A stretch of DNA of 64,000 nucleotides. Origin: Olavius algarvensis spirochete endosymbiont. GTDB lineage: Bacteria; Spirochaetota; Spirochaetia; DSM-2461. The stretch is taken from contig UWYT01000188.1 in the NCBI GenBank assembly GCA_900608495.1, positions 1 through 64,000 of the forward strand, given 5' to 3'. Below the pieces are notes generated by a model. That model was not told the DNA's origin, did not search any database, and saw nothing but the letters and a program-made list of their open reading frames with translations. This document shows, one piece after another, positions 42,237-52,413 of this stretch (position 1 is its first letter; each line of letters opens with the position of its first letter). Both the position numbers and the translations under genes were made by a program.

Positions 42237-43118
42237 CTACCATGGTGTATTTTCAGGGAGTGCGGCATCGAAATCCGCTAGGAGGTTATCAGAAAAATTC
42301 CCCGAGAACTTCCCGGTGAAAAAGCGCTCCAACCCCTCGTCTGAAAAGCGTTTCCAGCTTTTCTCTTCGGCTCCCGGAATTATCGGGTAAAACAGCACGC
42401 CGTTGGCTTGCGCTGCAGCAAGATCGCCGGGGGCGTCTCCAATCATCAGAATCTTGTTCTTATCGTACTTCCCCACGCTTGCGAATCTCAGTTGCTCCGA
42501 CTTCGTTCCACGTTCCTGACCGGCTATCAAGCGAACATATTTCACAATATCATATTCCACCCACTCGCGCTTAAGATCGGCTCCGGGAGTTTGGCTAACT
42601 ACCATCAAATCAGCTTTCCCGGAGGCCCTGTTGAGTATTTCCGGTACTATAGGATAGGGAGGAATATTGCGTACAATTTTTCTTATCGCTATGCTAACTT
42701 CTCTCGACCAACTAAGTGCCTGTCGCAGGTGAGGGTGTGAATTCCTCCGCACTTCCAAACTGAGTGAAGCCTCGCTCAGTTTCGTCTCCCGTTCAATCCA
42801 GGCCCTTAGTTCGTTCGTATCCGGGCAAAGCAGATGTCTTTCATTCAGTTCCTTTCTAGACTTAAGAAGGTCTGTCGCCCGTAAGACTGCCTGAAAGCGA
42901 TTTATCCCGCGCGATTTGGAATACAGATTCACGAAATTCCAAACTTCGCGCGCTATTTTTGCCACGCCTTGTAGATTGTAAATATTGATAAAGGCAGGGC
43001 AAAAGCACTCCTGATGCTTAATTTCCATGCTGTCAAATACGGATCCATCAGAATCAAAGCCGATGAAATACTCCTTTTTGGGCTCTAAGCTCTTAGATTC
43101 CTCTGCCTGTTGAATCAT
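42237..43118 (-). CDS. HAD superfamily phosphatase
   Basis: A 293-residue cytoplasmic hydrolase. The first HAD motif is FDSDGSVFD with the nucleophile Asp22 and acid/base Asp24, motif II is VVSQTP, and the fourth motif is MIGDAPGDLAAAQ. A helical cap (about residues 60-160) lies between motifs I and II, as in phosphoglycolate-phosphatase-like proteins. The substrate is unknown. The LarA-like gene begins 13 bases after its stop, so the two are co-transcribed. Confidence 0.82.
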   Translation of the reverse strand: MIQQAEESKSLEPKKEYFIGFDSDGSVFDSMEIKHQECFCPAFINIYNLQGVAKIAREVWNFVNLYSKSRGINRFQAVLRATDLLKSRKELNERHLLCPDTNELRAWIERETKLSEASLSLEVRRNSHPHLRQALSWSREVSIAIRKIVRNIPPYPIVPEILNRASGKADLMVVSQTPGADLKREWVEYDIVKYVRLIAGQERGTKSEQLRFASVGKYDKNKILMIGDAPGDLAAAQANGVLFYPIIPGAEEKSWKRFSDEGLERFFTGKFSGNFSDNLLADFDAALPENTPW

Positions 43119-43342
43119 TTAGTCTCCCCAAGAATCCAGTTCGTTTCCTCATAATGGACAGTTCCTATCTCCACCGCTTGATCACTTTCGAAGGTGCAAC
43201 TCTATTTCCGACAAGATGAAATCCGATATCACTGAAATGACTCCTCAATCGCAGACCAGCTCCCAGCCATCAATTTGCGAGGAGCGAAATCTATTTCCTT
43301 CCTTCGGAACTGGGAAAACGCGGCTGGCGGCAGCATTGGATG

Positions 43343-44419
43343 TCATGGACGATATGCAATCCCTTTGGTTTTTTTGTCACTTATTATGCGCAAATCGCTT
43401 TGCACCATTTTCTTGACGAGATCCGTAAAATTGGTTTTGTGCTTCCAGCCAAGCAGTTTATGTGCTTTTGAACTGTCACCCAATAGCGCGTCTACTTCAG
43501 TGGGTCTGAAATATTTTGGGTTGACTTCCACAATGATATTGCCAGTATTCGTATCAACGGCTTTTTCCTCAATTCCTTTTCCACGCCATTCAATATCGAC
43601 GCCAACTTCCTTGAAGGCCAGGTTTATAAATTCCCTCACCGAGTGGGTCTCTCCAGTAGCCAGGACGAAGTCGTCAGCTTCTCGGTGCTGGAGAATGCGC
43701 CACATGCCTTCAACATAATCCTTAGCGTACCCCCAATCACGCTTGGCGTCCAGATTGCCGATACAGAGCGTAGTCTCAATACCCAACTTAATCTGAGCAA
43801 CGCCACGAGTTATCTTACGGGTTACGAAAGTTTCTCCTCTTATTGGACTTTCATGGTTGAAGAGAATTCCATTGCAAGCAAATATTCCGTAGGCTTCACG
43901 GTAGTTTCGGACGATCCAGTAAGCATAGAGCTTAGCGGCTGAATAAGGGCTGCGGGGATAAAAGGGCGTGTTTTCGTTTTGGGGTGTCTCTTGAGCCTTT
44001 CCGTACAGCTCGGAGGTAGAAGCCTGGTAGAATTTACAACTTTTTCCCACACCCAGAATGCGAATTGCTTCCAGTAAACGCAAAGTCCCAAGAGCATCAA
44101 CATTGGCAGTATACTCAGGCGTTTCAAAGCTTACCTGAACATGACTTTGCGCGGCCAGATTATAGATTTCGTCTGGTTGGATTTTTTGCACGAGATGGAT
44201 GAGGTTGGTTGCATCTGTAACATCCCCATAATGTAGGAAAAAACGCGCGTTCGTTGCCCCTTCGTGTTCATAGATGTGGTCGATACGCTGTGTGTTCAAT
44301 AACGACGAGCGTCGTTTAACCCCATGTACTTCATATTGTTTAGATAGAAGCAGTTCAGCCAGATAAGCTCCATCCTGCCCGGTAATGCCGGTAATTAACG
44401 CAACTTTCTTATCTGTCAC
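43343..44419 (-). CDS. gmd: GDP-mannose 4,6-dehydratase
   Basis: Forms GDP-4-keto-6-deoxymannose, the precursor of GDP-L-fucose. The N-terminus has the NADP motif [12 protein letters not shown], and further on STSELYGK and [10 protein letters not shown] with the catalytic Tyr and Lys. GTG at 44419 is chosen: GGAGGG lies nine bases upstream and the start overlaps the fcl stop as GTGA. An ATG eight codons further up is possible. It is translationally coupled with the upstream fcl gene. The sugar most likely goes to a surface polysaccharide or glycoprotein. Confidence 0.95.
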   Translation of the reverse strand: MTDKKVALITGITGQDGAYLAELLLSKQYEVHGVKRRSSLLNTQRIDHIYEHEGATNARFFLHYGDVTDATNLIHLVQKIQPDEIYNLAAQSHVQVSFETPEYTANVDALGTLRLLEAIRILGVGKSCKFYQASTSELYGKAQETPQNENTPFYPRSPYSAAKLYAYWIVRNYREAYGIFACNGILFNHESPIRGETFVTRKITRGVAQIKLGIETTLCIGNLDAKRDWGYAKDYVEGMWRILQHREADDFVLATGETHSVREFINLAFKEVGVDIEWRGKGIEEKAVDTNTGNIIVEVNPKYFRPTEVDALLGDSSKAHKLLGWKHKTNFTDLVKKMVQSDLRIISDKKTKGIAYRP

Positions 44420-45354
44420 TTCATCATGCCCTCCAGATACCATTGATAATAAAGCTTTAATCCAGATTCCAAATCTATCCTATGCCGCCAGCCAAGTGCG
44501 TGTATTTTTGAAACATCAAGTCTTTTCCTGAATGTACCATCTGGTCGAGATGTATCAAATTCAATATCTCCACTGAACCCGACAGTAGTCTTGATCAATT
44601 TTGCGAAGTCTCCAATCGAAATATCTTCACCCGTACCTATGTTCAGGGCGGGAGCATCTGAATAGTTCTTAAGCAGGAAAACACATGCATCGGCTAAGTC
44701 ATCCACATGCAAGAATTCTCTCAGTGGTTTTCCTGTGCCCCAGACAGTCACGGACTTCTGTTCTTTCTTACATGCGTCATGAAATCGAGAAAGCAAGGCT
44801 GCAGGGACATGACTATCTTCGGGATGAAAACTATCCATCGGCCCATAAAGATTAGTCGGCATGGCAGAAATGAAGTCACACTCGTATTGTTTTCGATAGG
44901 CTTGACACAGTTTGATTCCTGCAATTTTCGCTATAGCATACCACTCATTGGTTGGCTCCAGGGGGCCGTTGAGAAGATATTCCTCTTTTATGGGTTGGGA
45001 ACAGTTTTTGGGGTAGCTACAGCTTGATCCCAGAAACAACAATTTTTTCACACCATGCTTTTTCGCACGTACGATTACATTATTTTGTATCTGTAAATTA
45101 TCTCCAATGAAATCGGCAGGATAAGTGTTGTTGGCGTGAATACCGCCAACTTTGGCCGCTGCCAGTATTACAAGATCTGGTCGAGCGTTTTTGTAAAACA
45201 AATTGACTTCATTCGTATCTCTTAAATCCAAGTCATTCCTGGTAGTTGCCAAAACTTCTACATTTTCTTTCTTCAAGCGCCGCAATAATGCGGACCCCAC
45301 CATACCATTAGCACCAGGCACCCAAATTTTCGCGTTGTCAATGCTGAACTGCAT
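44416..45354 (-). CDS. fcl: GDP-L-fucose synthase
   Basis: Epimerises and reduces GDP-4-keto-6-deoxymannose to GDP-L-fucose with NADPH. The nucleotide motif is GANGMVG near residues 15-21, the catalytic site is [11 protein letters not shown] with Tyr and Lys, and GSSCSYPKN carries the conserved Ser-Cys. ATG at 45354 is six bases after GAGGTG; an in-frame TTG three codons earlier is less likely. First gene of fcl-gmd. Confidence 0.95.
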   Translation of the reverse strand: MQFSIDNAKIWVPGANGMVGSALLRRLKKENVEVLATTRNDLDLRDTNEVNLFYKNARPDLVILAAAKVGGIHANNTYPADFIGDNLQIQNNVIVRAKKHGVKKLLFLGSSCSYPKNCSQPIKEEYLLNGPLEPTNEWYAIAKIAGIKLCQAYRKQYECDFISAMPTNLYGPMDSFHPEDSHVPAALLSRFHDACKKEQKSVTVWGTGKPLREFLHVDDLADACVFLLKNYSDAPALNIGTGEDISIGDFAKLIKTTVGFSGDIEFDTSRPDGTFRKRLDVSKIHALGWRHRIDLESGLKLYYQWYLEGMMK

Positions 45355-45677
45355 GCACAACACCTCAATGTGTTTTCAATGTCGATCTCTTCCTGATAAT
45401 CTCCGCTGAGCGAAGCTGAGTGCTATCACAATTTTGCATACATCTTACGCAAATTCTCTGGAAGCGACAAGTAACACAACAGGTGTACCAGCCAAAATTT
45501 TCCAATCCCAAACCCGTATCAATCTGCTTTGTGCTATTTATACCTGCAGCTTCGAACATCACTTCGCCGCCTTTAGTATTTGCGCTGGGATGTGGTCTGC
45601 CAAATTCAATTGATGCTGGACAAGTTGGCTCTCTTGCTTGAGAGCCTGGTGTGTTTTCGGTTAGACTATCATTCAAG
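45355..45677. other. Divergent region between fcl and dnaX
   Basis: About 320 bases with no confident gene. On the minus strand an ATG at roughly 45560 opens a 65-codon frame ending at 45365, with several Cys near its end (CCVTC, CVRC); see findings. For dnaX a possible promoter is TTGAGA followed after 17 bases by TTAGAC, about 11 bases before the ATG, but it is weak. Confidence 0.4.
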
Positions 45678-47363
45678 ATGGAAGTAACCGCAACACGAAA
45701 GAGACCGAGAAATCTTTCGGAATTACTTGGCCAGAAGTTCGTAGTGGCGACACTCGGGAATGCAATCTCCAAGAGTATGACGGCCCACGCTTATTTATTT
45801 TCCGGTCCTCGGGGCACGGGAAAAACTTCAGCGGCTCGCGTCTTTGCAAAATCACTTAACTGTCAGAATGGCCCAACACTTAATCCATGTGATATCTGCG
45901 GACCCTGCGTGGGAATTGCCAAGGGCACTTCTCCGGATGTTATAGAGATAGACGGCGCATCAAACACAGGCGTTAACGATGTAAGAGAAATAAAAGACGA
46001 GGTTCTTTATGCGCCTCAAGGTTCACATAAAAAAATATACATCATCGATGAAGTCCATATGCTATCCAACAGCGCTTTCAATGCACTGCTGAAGACGATT
46101 GAGGAACCGCCGCCATATATCATTTTCATCTTTGCAACTACCGAATTGCACAAGGTACCCGCTACAGTTCGGTCGCGCTGCCAGCAGTTCCGATTTCGCC
46201 TTTTTGCACCGGAGTTGATTCGGGACAAATTGGTTGAGGCGGCTGCCGAGGTTAATCGGGAGTTCGAGAGTGATGCACTTTACTGGATTGCTCGTGAGTC
46301 GGGCGGTTCGATGAGAGACGCTTATACACTTTTCGATCAGATACTCTCGTTTTCGGGTGAAGAAATCAATCTTGCAAGCATTTACGAAAAAATGGGCCTG
46401 GTTGGAATTGAGCATATGACTAGCTTAGTGGAAGCTGCGGCTGCAGGCGATAGAGCTGGAGCGATTAAACTGCTTGATGATATCTTAGGCGCTGGATCTG
46501 CCGTGGAACAAGTTTTACTTGAATTAGTGAGCTATCTGCGAGATCTAATTCTACTGGCTTATGGCATAGAGAGAAAATCGCTATTGGGTATCAGCGCAGA
46601 GAAGTTTTCACCTAAACCTCGAGAGAGGTGGAATATAAGGCGCCTGGAAGAGGCAATTGAAGAAGCATTTTCACTCTATAGAGATTTACGATATTCGCTC
46701 AACCCTAGATTCGAACTTGAGCTTTTTGTGGGGCGCCTATGTAGTCTTTCGGAAAGGTTGAACGCAGATGAAGTGTTGATTCGCATTGAATCGCTGCGAG
46801 AGGAGTTGAACAGAGAGGAAGGGATTGCGCGCGAAGGTGGTAAAAGGAACCCCGATCCTGAAATCGACTATATTGACCATGGAGTTAAGCGAGAAGAGGG
46901 TCTGAAAGACGTGTATGAACCCCCCCCCGCTGTCTCCGGCTCTGAAGCCAGGCTAAATGGACCAAAATCCACAGAAGGCATACAGAATGATGGAGTCGAT
47001 GGAGGAATGAGGCAGGATAGGCAGAAGACTATTTTAGACAAGGTAAGCGGTGAGATGCCCTTACTGGGAGACGCATTAGATAAGGCAGCAAGCTGGGAAT
47101 GGAAAGGAGATGTGCTGGATATAGGCTTCAAGACTTCTTACGAAGTTGAGTTTGTAAGAGGAAAGGTTGAAAAGCTGATGCAGGCAGCTATTGCAGCGGG
47201 TGTGAATATATCCGACATATGCATCAACCTGGCAGGAAGTGAAATTGAAGAAGCTAATGGAACTCCGCAGTCTGAATTAGTTCGCAAGGTATTTCAGGGC
47301 ACTATTGTAAAAAATAACGATGCCAGCTCAGTTGCTGGCGGGAGTAGTCGCGATCGGCAGTAA
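45678..47363 (+). CDS. dnaX: DNA polymerase III gamma/tau subunit
   Basis: Part of the clamp-loader ATPase of the replicative polymerase. ATG at 45678 gives the N-terminus MEVTATRKRPRNLSELLGQ, a form I associate with spirochaetes. The P-loop is GPRGTGKTS (43-51), zinc ligands are Cys62, 71, 74 and 77 (CQNGPTLNPCDICGPC), the Walker B is IIDEVHML, and the sensor SRC motif is VRSRCQQF. The C-terminal third is divergent. A start at 45651 (GTG) would add nine residues. First of dnaX-ybaB-recR, a very common order. Confidence 0.95.
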   Translation: MEVTATRKRPRNLSELLGQKFVVATLGNAISKSMTAHAYLFSGPRGTGKTSAARVFAKSLNCQNGPTLNPCDICGPCVGIAKGTSPDVIEIDGASNTGVNDVREIKDEVLYAPQGSHKKIYIIDEVHMLSNSAFNALLKTIEEPPPYIIFIFATTELHKVPATVRSRCQQFRFRLFAPELIRDKLVEAAAEVNREFESDALYWIARESGGSMRDAYTLFDQILSFSGEEINLASIYEKMGLVGIEHMTSLVEAAAAGDRAGAIKLLDDILGAGSAVEQVLLELVSYLRDLILLAYGIERKSLLGISAEKFSPKPRERWNIRRLEEAIEEAFSLYRDLRYSLNPRFELELFVGRLCSLSERLNADEVLIRIESLREELNREEGIAREGGKRNPDPEIDYIDHGVKREEGLKDVYEPPPAVSGSEARLNGPKSTEGIQNDGVDGGMRQDRQKTILDKVSGEMPLLGDALDKAASWEWKGDVLDIGFKTSYEVEFVRGKVEKLMQAAIAAGVNISDICINLAGSEIEEANGTPQSELVRKVFQGTIVKNNDASSVAGGSSRDRQ

Positions 47364-47383
47364 TTGTAATTGAGGATAAATAT

Positions 47384-47704
47384 ATGAATCCGCTGGAGTT
47401 GATTAAGAATCTGAAAGAACTGCAACTAACAATGGGCGAAGCTCAGGCAAAAATGAAAGCACTCCGGGCCAGTGGAGCCTCCGGCGGTGACTTGGTGACG
47501 GTTATGATTGATGGAACCATGGAAGTGATTTCGATGCATATAGATCCCATCGCGGTAGATCCCCGCGATGTCAAAATGCTCGAAGAACTAGTCGCTGCCG
47601 CATTCACAGATGCGGCGAGGAAGATGAAAAAAACACTTCAGAGCGAGATGTCTCAGCTTGCAGGTGGACTTGGCATCTCACCGGACTTTCTAAGCGGTCT
47701 CTAA
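47384..47704 (+). CDS. ybaB: YbaB/EbfC nucleoid-associated protein
   Basis: A 106-residue DNA-binding protein of the YbaB/EbfC family, found between dnaX and recR in many bacteria. The helical N-terminus (ELIKNLKELQLTMGEAQAKM) and the central GDLVTVMIDGTMEVISMHID match. Its function is linked to the nucleoid and perhaps to recombination through its neighbour. It starts 20 bases after dnaX and ends two bases before recR. Confidence 0.93.
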   Translation: MNPLELIKNLKELQLTMGEAQAKMKALRASGASGGDLVTVMIDGTMEVISMHIDPIAVDPRDVKMLEELVAAAFTDAARKMKKTLQSEMSQLAGGLGISPDFLSGL

Positions 47705-47706
47705 AA

Positions 47707-48309
47707 ATGCAGCGTATTGAGCAACTTATAGTGCAACTCTCACGCCTTCCCGGAATCGGAAAAAAGAGTGCTTCCCGCATTAGCTATTGGCTTCTGGAAA
47801 CAGATAGAGAGTTTGTGAGCAACTTATCCGCTCAGCTCGGGGAACTTCGACAGAACATTGTGCGTTGCAGAGAGTGTAGAAATTACGCCGAAACCGAGCT
47901 ATGCTCAATCTGCGATTCCTTCCAGCGTGAACGGGATTTGATGTGCATAGTCGAGCATCCCCGTGATATTGCGACAATAGAATCAACCGGCGAGTTTCGA
48001 GGATTTTATTATGTGCTTCATGGCGTGCTATCGCCCCTTGACGGTGTCGGACCTGAAGAACTTGGTCTTGCGAAGCTGTACGATCGAATTAAAAAACAGG
48101 ATATCAAAGAAGTGATTATAGCCACAAATCCAACACTGGAAGGAGACACAACGGCCCTATACATCACAAAACAACTTGCTGACGAAGGACTTCGAGTAAG
48201 CAGAATCGCGACAGGCATCCCGGTGGGGGGAGATATGGAATATGCAGACAGGCTCAGCGTCGCGCGTGCATTGAAGGGGCGTCAGGTAATAGAGGGGTTG
48301 ACCTCATAA
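47707..48309 (+). CDS. recR: Recombination protein RecR
   Basis: A DNA-repair protein that works with RecO/RecF in gap repair. The 200-residue protein has an N-terminal helix-hairpin-helix (LPGIGKKSASR), a zinc finger (CRECRNYAETELCSIC), and a Toprim domain starting MCIVEHPRD with the late motif NPTLEGDTTALYI. Length is normal. Last of the dnaX-ybaB-recR run. Confidence 0.96.
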   Translation: MQRIEQLIVQLSRLPGIGKKSASRISYWLLETDREFVSNLSAQLGELRQNIVRCRECRNYAETELCSICDSFQRERDLMCIVEHPRDIATIESTGEFRGFYYVLHGVLSPLDGVGPEELGLAKLYDRIKKQDIKEVIIATNPTLEGDTTALYITKQLADEGLRVSRIATGIPVGGDMEYADRLSVARALKGRQVIEGLTS

Positions 48310-48363
48310 TGACAACAGTTTTTCCGCCACATTGCTACTTGTCGAAACAATCGGCGGGCGCCT

Positions 48364-49788
48364 CTAGAGCTTGTCGATTAGCATCGAGCACTTACCTGAG
48401 GGGATAGGAAGCGTTTTCTTCTTTCCCTTATCCAGAAGGTGAATAGAGAAATAATAGAGTTTTTCAGATTCGAGACGAATCTCCCAGCCCCTCTTGGTTT
48501 TGTTGCTAACAATTGTGATGAGGTTTCTTTTAAGCGGCAATTCCTCAATGCCCATCAGTTCCAAAGTGGGAACAAACCAATCCACCGTTTTCCGGGGCAG
48601 GCTCATGTAAAGCCCCACAATGTTCTCGATCATCAGGGCAATAGTGGAGAGTCCCACGCATGCAAGGTCTAAGGGCCGGTTCCAGTTGCTGTTTTCCATC
48701 CACTGGGCGGGGCCTTCTTTAAATGGTTTATAGGCATACCATAGCGTTCCTTTCCCGGATTCATCGGGGTGAAAAGCATCCAGGACAAAATACAGGTGCC
48801 GGATTGAGGCTTCTCGAGCGAATCCGTATTTCTGATATTTCTCCAGGCCCTTAATCACCATATAAGTATAAAATGGAATAACTGAACCTCGAAATCCTCT
48901 CCCATTTTCATCGAACATGTCTTCATCGGCGGCTAAGGTGGGGAAGGGATTTTCAGTTCCGAAAACCTTAGGATTTTGTAAGTGTTCAACGAGTTTCTCA
49001 GCCCTATCTTCATTGGGTATTTCGGCGAGCAGGGGCCAGAAAGCAGCTACTGTTTTAACCTTTATGCGCTCGTTATTCTCGTCCAGATCGTAGTAGAATT
49101 TCTCCACGGGATCCCACATCAGTGTATTGATGCGGATTTTCAGGGAAAAATATTGGCGCTTAAATCGAAATCCCAGCTCCTTGTCATTGAGGATATCAGC
49201 AAGGGCGGACATATAAAGGGCATTGATGGCCATCTGCGCATTGAAGTCTAGAGGGTATTTTGTCCCTTCCCGCGGTGAATTCTCCGTAAGCGTGGCTTTG
49301 AGGGGCGGAGCGTAAAGACCGTTTTCATCTTTGAACGTCTTTTCAATCCAGCCGTGATACGCGATGAGGGATGATATCACTTCTCTAACTCGCTTTTTAA
49401 CTCCTACTTTGTGATAGAGATTGAATTCTGTCCATGCAAGCAATGGTGGCGCGAGGCCCTCAGAATTCTTCTCGTGAATAATGGGCTTACCGGACTCCAG
49501 GTCGTACCGATCTCTTATTGCGCCGGAATCTTCTTGAAAGGAATAGAAGTTATCAAGCATGAGGTGTACAGGATATTTTTTGTTAAAATAAACTAGGAAA
49601 AAAGACGCCATACAGCTTTCGTACAGGCTTAAGTAACGCTCTTCTTTGTAGGCATAAAAAGGGTTATTGATACCCGCGGAAGGTTTGGCATCTCGCCAGA
49701 AATCATTCATCCATGCCCATGAGCGATCATAAACATCTACGAAGTCTTGATCGTAATAAAAAACCTGAGGGAATTCTTTTTTATGCAC
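48364..49788 (-). CDS. Glycoside hydrolase of the (alpha/alpha)6 type (GH63-like)
   Basis: A 474-residue cytoplasmic protein; no signal peptide is visible. Segments such as TKYPLDFNAQMAINALYMSAL near 190-210, LKIRINTLMWDPVEKFYYD and GFRGSVIPFYTYMVIKGLEK match the (alpha/alpha)6 barrel of GH63 and related GH37/mannosylglycerate-type hydrolases. The C-terminal part (residues 400-474) is beta-rich. The substrate cannot be decided; glycogen debranching or disaccharide cleavage is plausible given glgP in the window. The gene stands alone between recR and thyX. Confidence 0.7.
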   Translation of the reverse strand: MHKKEFPQVFYYDQDFVDVYDRSWAWMNDFWRDAKPSAGINNPFYAYKEERYLSLYESCMASFFLVYFNKKYPVHLMLDNFYSFQEDSGAIRDRYDLESGKPIIHEKNSEGLAPPLLAWTEFNLYHKVGVKKRVREVISSLIAYHGWIEKTFKDENGLYAPPLKATLTENSPREGTKYPLDFNAQMAINALYMSALADILNDKELGFRFKRQYFSLKIRINTLMWDPVEKFYYDLDENNERIKVKTVAAFWPLLAEIPNEDRAEKLVEHLQNPKVFGTENPFPTLAADEDMFDENGRGFRGSVIPFYTYMVIKGLEKYQKYGFAREASIRHLYFVLDAFHPDESGKGTLWYAYKPFKEGPAQWMENSNWNRPLDLACVGLSTIALMIENIVGLYMSLPRKTVDWFVPTLELMGIEELPLKRNLITIVSNKTKRGWEIRLESEKLYYFSIHLLDKGKKKTLPIPSGKCSMLIDKL

Positions 49789-49968
49789 CGCATCTCCCGC
49801 ATCGATAGCTAGATTTTGATAAGCCTATGAAGACACAATAGGTTAATCGATAAAATAGTGAAAAACAACGAGAAGTCCAGATATTTCCGTGATTAGTTTG
49901 TTCTCTGCTTACGAGATTAGCTAACTATTGCGTCGAAAAAGTATAAAATTACTTGTTTGGAGGATTGT

Positions 49969-50796
49969 ATGGGCCGTTGTGTCGTTGCTGCCGCAGAAGA
50001 GATTTTGGATAAGGAAGTTCGGGTGTTGGATTGTGGTTTTGTCAGACTTGTTGATTATATGGGCGACGATAAGCGGATTGTTCAGGCAGCGAGAGTGTCC
50101 TATGGCGGTGGCACGAAGTCTATGCGCCAGGATGCGGGTTTGATTGATTATCTACTTAGGAACGAGCACACCTCGCCGTTTGAGCAAGTTGTTTTGACTT
50201 TTCATGCGAAGATGCCCATTTTTGTTGCGCGGCAATGGGTGCGGCATCGAACTGCTCGTTTGAATGAAATTTCGGGTAGATACAGCGTAATGTCCGATGA
50301 ATTTTATTTTCCGGCTCCTGAGGATATTGCGGAACAGAGCGAAGACAATAAACAGGGACGTTCGAATGAATCAATGGAACCCGTACGGGCAAATGCAGTG
50401 CGCGATGTTATTCGCAGGGTGAATGAATTTAGCTATAATGGGTATGAAAAACTCTTGGACGTCAAAACGGCTCGCGAGCTGGCTCGGATTGTGTTGCCAG
50501 TTAGCCTGTATACCGAGTGGTACTGGCAAATTGATCTTCACAATCTTTTTCATTTCTTGAAATTACGACTGAATGAACATGCGCAGAGGGAAATTCGGGC
50601 ATATGCGAAGGTGATTCGGGAAATGGGTGCCAAGGTGTGTCCGTTAGCTTTTAAATCCTTTGATAAGCATATTTTGAGTGCTCTTCGGTTTTCTAAGAAC
50701 GAGGTTGAGGGACTTAAGAGAATGTTAAGAGGAGATCAACATGAACTTAAGGGAAAGGAGAGAGAACGATTTGAAGCTAAAATCGGGGAGATGTAA
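49969..50796 (+). CDS. thyX: Flavin-dependent thymidylate synthase
   Basis: Makes dTMP from dUMP using methylene-tetrahydrofolate and FAD/NADPH. The family signature RHRTARLNEIS spans residues 92-102 (the RHR-x7-S motif). ATG at 49969 is favoured because GGAGG lies five bases upstream; a TTG at 49957 would add four residues. The 275-residue length is normal. A TATAAA at 49942-49947 could be the -10 box, but the -35 is unclear. Confidence 0.95.
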   Translation: MGRCVVAAAEEILDKEVRVLDCGFVRLVDYMGDDKRIVQAARVSYGGGTKSMRQDAGLIDYLLRNEHTSPFEQVVLTFHAKMPIFVARQWVRHRTARLNEISGRYSVMSDEFYFPAPEDIAEQSEDNKQGRSNESMEPVRANAVRDVIRRVNEFSYNGYEKLLDVKTARELARIVLPVSLYTEWYWQIDLHNLFHFLKLRLNEHAQREIRAYAKVIREMGAKVCPLAFKSFDKHILSALRFSKNEVEGLKRMLRGDQHELKGKERERFEAKIGEM

Positions 50797-50834
50797 GTCG
50801 AATTGCTGGAAGGCCTTGAGAAGATGCTTCAGCG

Positions 50835-50857
50835 GCTTACTGGAGTAGGCTGTTTTT
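50835..50857 (+). terminator. Probable terminator of thyX
   Basis: A six-base stem (GCTTAC with GTAGGC, one wobble) around TGGA is followed by TG and five T at 50853-50857. It lies about 40 bases past the thyX stop. Confidence 0.5.
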
Positions 50858-51080
50858 GTCGAAACTTGTGTGCCCGTGCTGGAATGGACGAAGGACTGCA
50901 CTTCATTTAGGGAGATATTTCGATCCACTTCGTGGATGGATTGAGTTTTAGGCGGGAGGTAAGCTTGATTTATTTCCGAGTTTGGCAGAAAGACATTCGA
51001 ATTCGATGAAAAACGCCTTCATCTGCAACAGTTTCCTTAAGTGCATCAGGATTCCAAGCAATTGGCCATCATGATTCCGC

Positions 51081-52382
51081 TTACCTCCTTGGAGATAGGG
51101 GCGGATTTAGTTCATATTCAACTTCCAAAATAGAAAGTACCGGCGAAATATCCGCATCAAGGTCTGGTTCCAATGTATAACCAACCGTGAAGTAACGACC
51201 AGTAATTGTCTGATTTACCTCCCAACTGTGCCAGTTTCCCAAGGTGAACTGGGTATTCTCCTCTGTGTCCAGTTTTATTTCGATCCAGTTGGGATTGTCC
51301 GGAGTCGGGAACTCAATATCCCAAGTTTCATCCAGTTTGTTCATGGCGCGGAGAAAAAAGCGAATTTGTGACTTGTCTGGGGAATGATAATTGGCCCGAA
51401 GAGCGGTGATTTTCGATCCCAGATATCCAGAATCAATTACATCGGTATACCCGGTTCCGAAGCTTACCGAATCCGAATTAGAGAAATTTCTCGGGACTGG
51501 ATTCGTTTCAAATATTGAAGAGAGGTGGAACTCGTCTATGTAACCATTGAAATCGGGTGCAAGAAACAGTGGTTTCTTGCTGAGGGAACCGATTTTAGGG
51601 GTAAAAGTTTCGAAGCTTTCAACACCAATCGGCGTGGTATGTATGCTGTCGGCGGGTATGCCGTCAACTAGATATTCGAGAAAGCCGGGAGATGCGCCGG
51701 AACGTCCGGGATTACTATCATCACTTTTATACCGAATACGATGGTGTCGCCATTCTCCGGGAACAAGGGGCGTACTTCGAAGTTGTATTACTAAAGAGCG
51801 ATCTGCACCATGACGGAAGAAGCTCTCGAAGTTCCAGATGAGTCTTCGGTTCTCCACCTGGACGCTGAGTCGTTGTGGCTTCCCATGTGCTGTCCGCCCT
51901 TTCCATAGGAACAGAAGTTCGCCGTCATTCAAATTCGTGGGGTTCAACCAGAAATCGAGGGTGAAATCTCCCCATTCCCGGCCAGCGGTCCACATTGCTT
52001 CCGGAGTTGGAAACAGTTTAATTCCGCTGGGTACGAGCCTGATAGATGTTTCGCCACGGATGCTGATTTGATGCGAAATCTCGTATTCGCCTTCAATTCT
52101 GTAAAGTCCGGGGAGATCCTCGATGCTGACGGGCCCGGCGAACAAAAAAATATCGATGAGGCTGAGCTTGTGATTGCTCAATGAGGTGGTGGAAGTGTTG
52201 TGACTGAGCGGAGAGAGTACAAGTGCATCGGTATCGCGCCAGGCTATGGTTTTGCGAAGCCCTTGTGTTTTCACCTGATTCCATCCCTCTTCCCCCCCGA
52301 AGCGAAGGATTTCAGCTTCAGCTAGCCATGGGAGCGTCAGTATGGAAAGCAGAACAACAATTCTATACCTATATGTCCTCAT
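51081..52382 (-). CDS. Secreted LamG-like (concanavalin-fold) protein
   Basis: A 433-residue exported protein of unknown role. It has a signal peptide (MRTYRYRIVVLLSILTLPWL) with cleavage near AEA. Residues 135-310 look like a concanavalin/LamG-type domain: WGDFTLDFWLNPTNLNDGE, VPGEWRHHRIRYK, and FNGYIDEFHLSS. The C-terminal third is beta-rich and has no recognised motif. It is divergent from uvrC, and the two putative -10 boxes overlap. The ATG has no good Shine-Dalgarno. Confidence 0.65.
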   Translation of the reverse strand: MRTYRYRIVVLLSILTLPWLAEAEILRFGGEEGWNQVKTQGLRKTIAWRDTDALVLSPLSHNTSTTSLSNHKLSLIDIFLFAGPVSIEDLPGLYRIEGEYEISHQISIRGETSIRLVPSGIKLFPTPEAMWTAGREWGDFTLDFWLNPTNLNDGELLFLWKGRTAHGKPQRLSVQVENRRLIWNFESFFRHGADRSLVIQLRSTPLVPGEWRHHRIRYKSDDSNPGRSGASPGFLEYLVDGIPADSIHTTPIGVESFETFTPKIGSLSKKPLFLAPDFNGYIDEFHLSSIFETNPVPRNFSNSDSVSFGTGYTDVIDSGYLGSKITALRANYHSPDKSQIRFFLRAMNKLDETWDIEFPTPDNPNWIEIKLDTEENTQFTLGNWHSWEVNQTITGRYFTVGYTLEPDLDADISPVLSILEVEYELNPPLSPRR

Positions 52383-52413
52383 GAGGTTCGTTTTATAGTA
52401 TCGGAATAAAACA

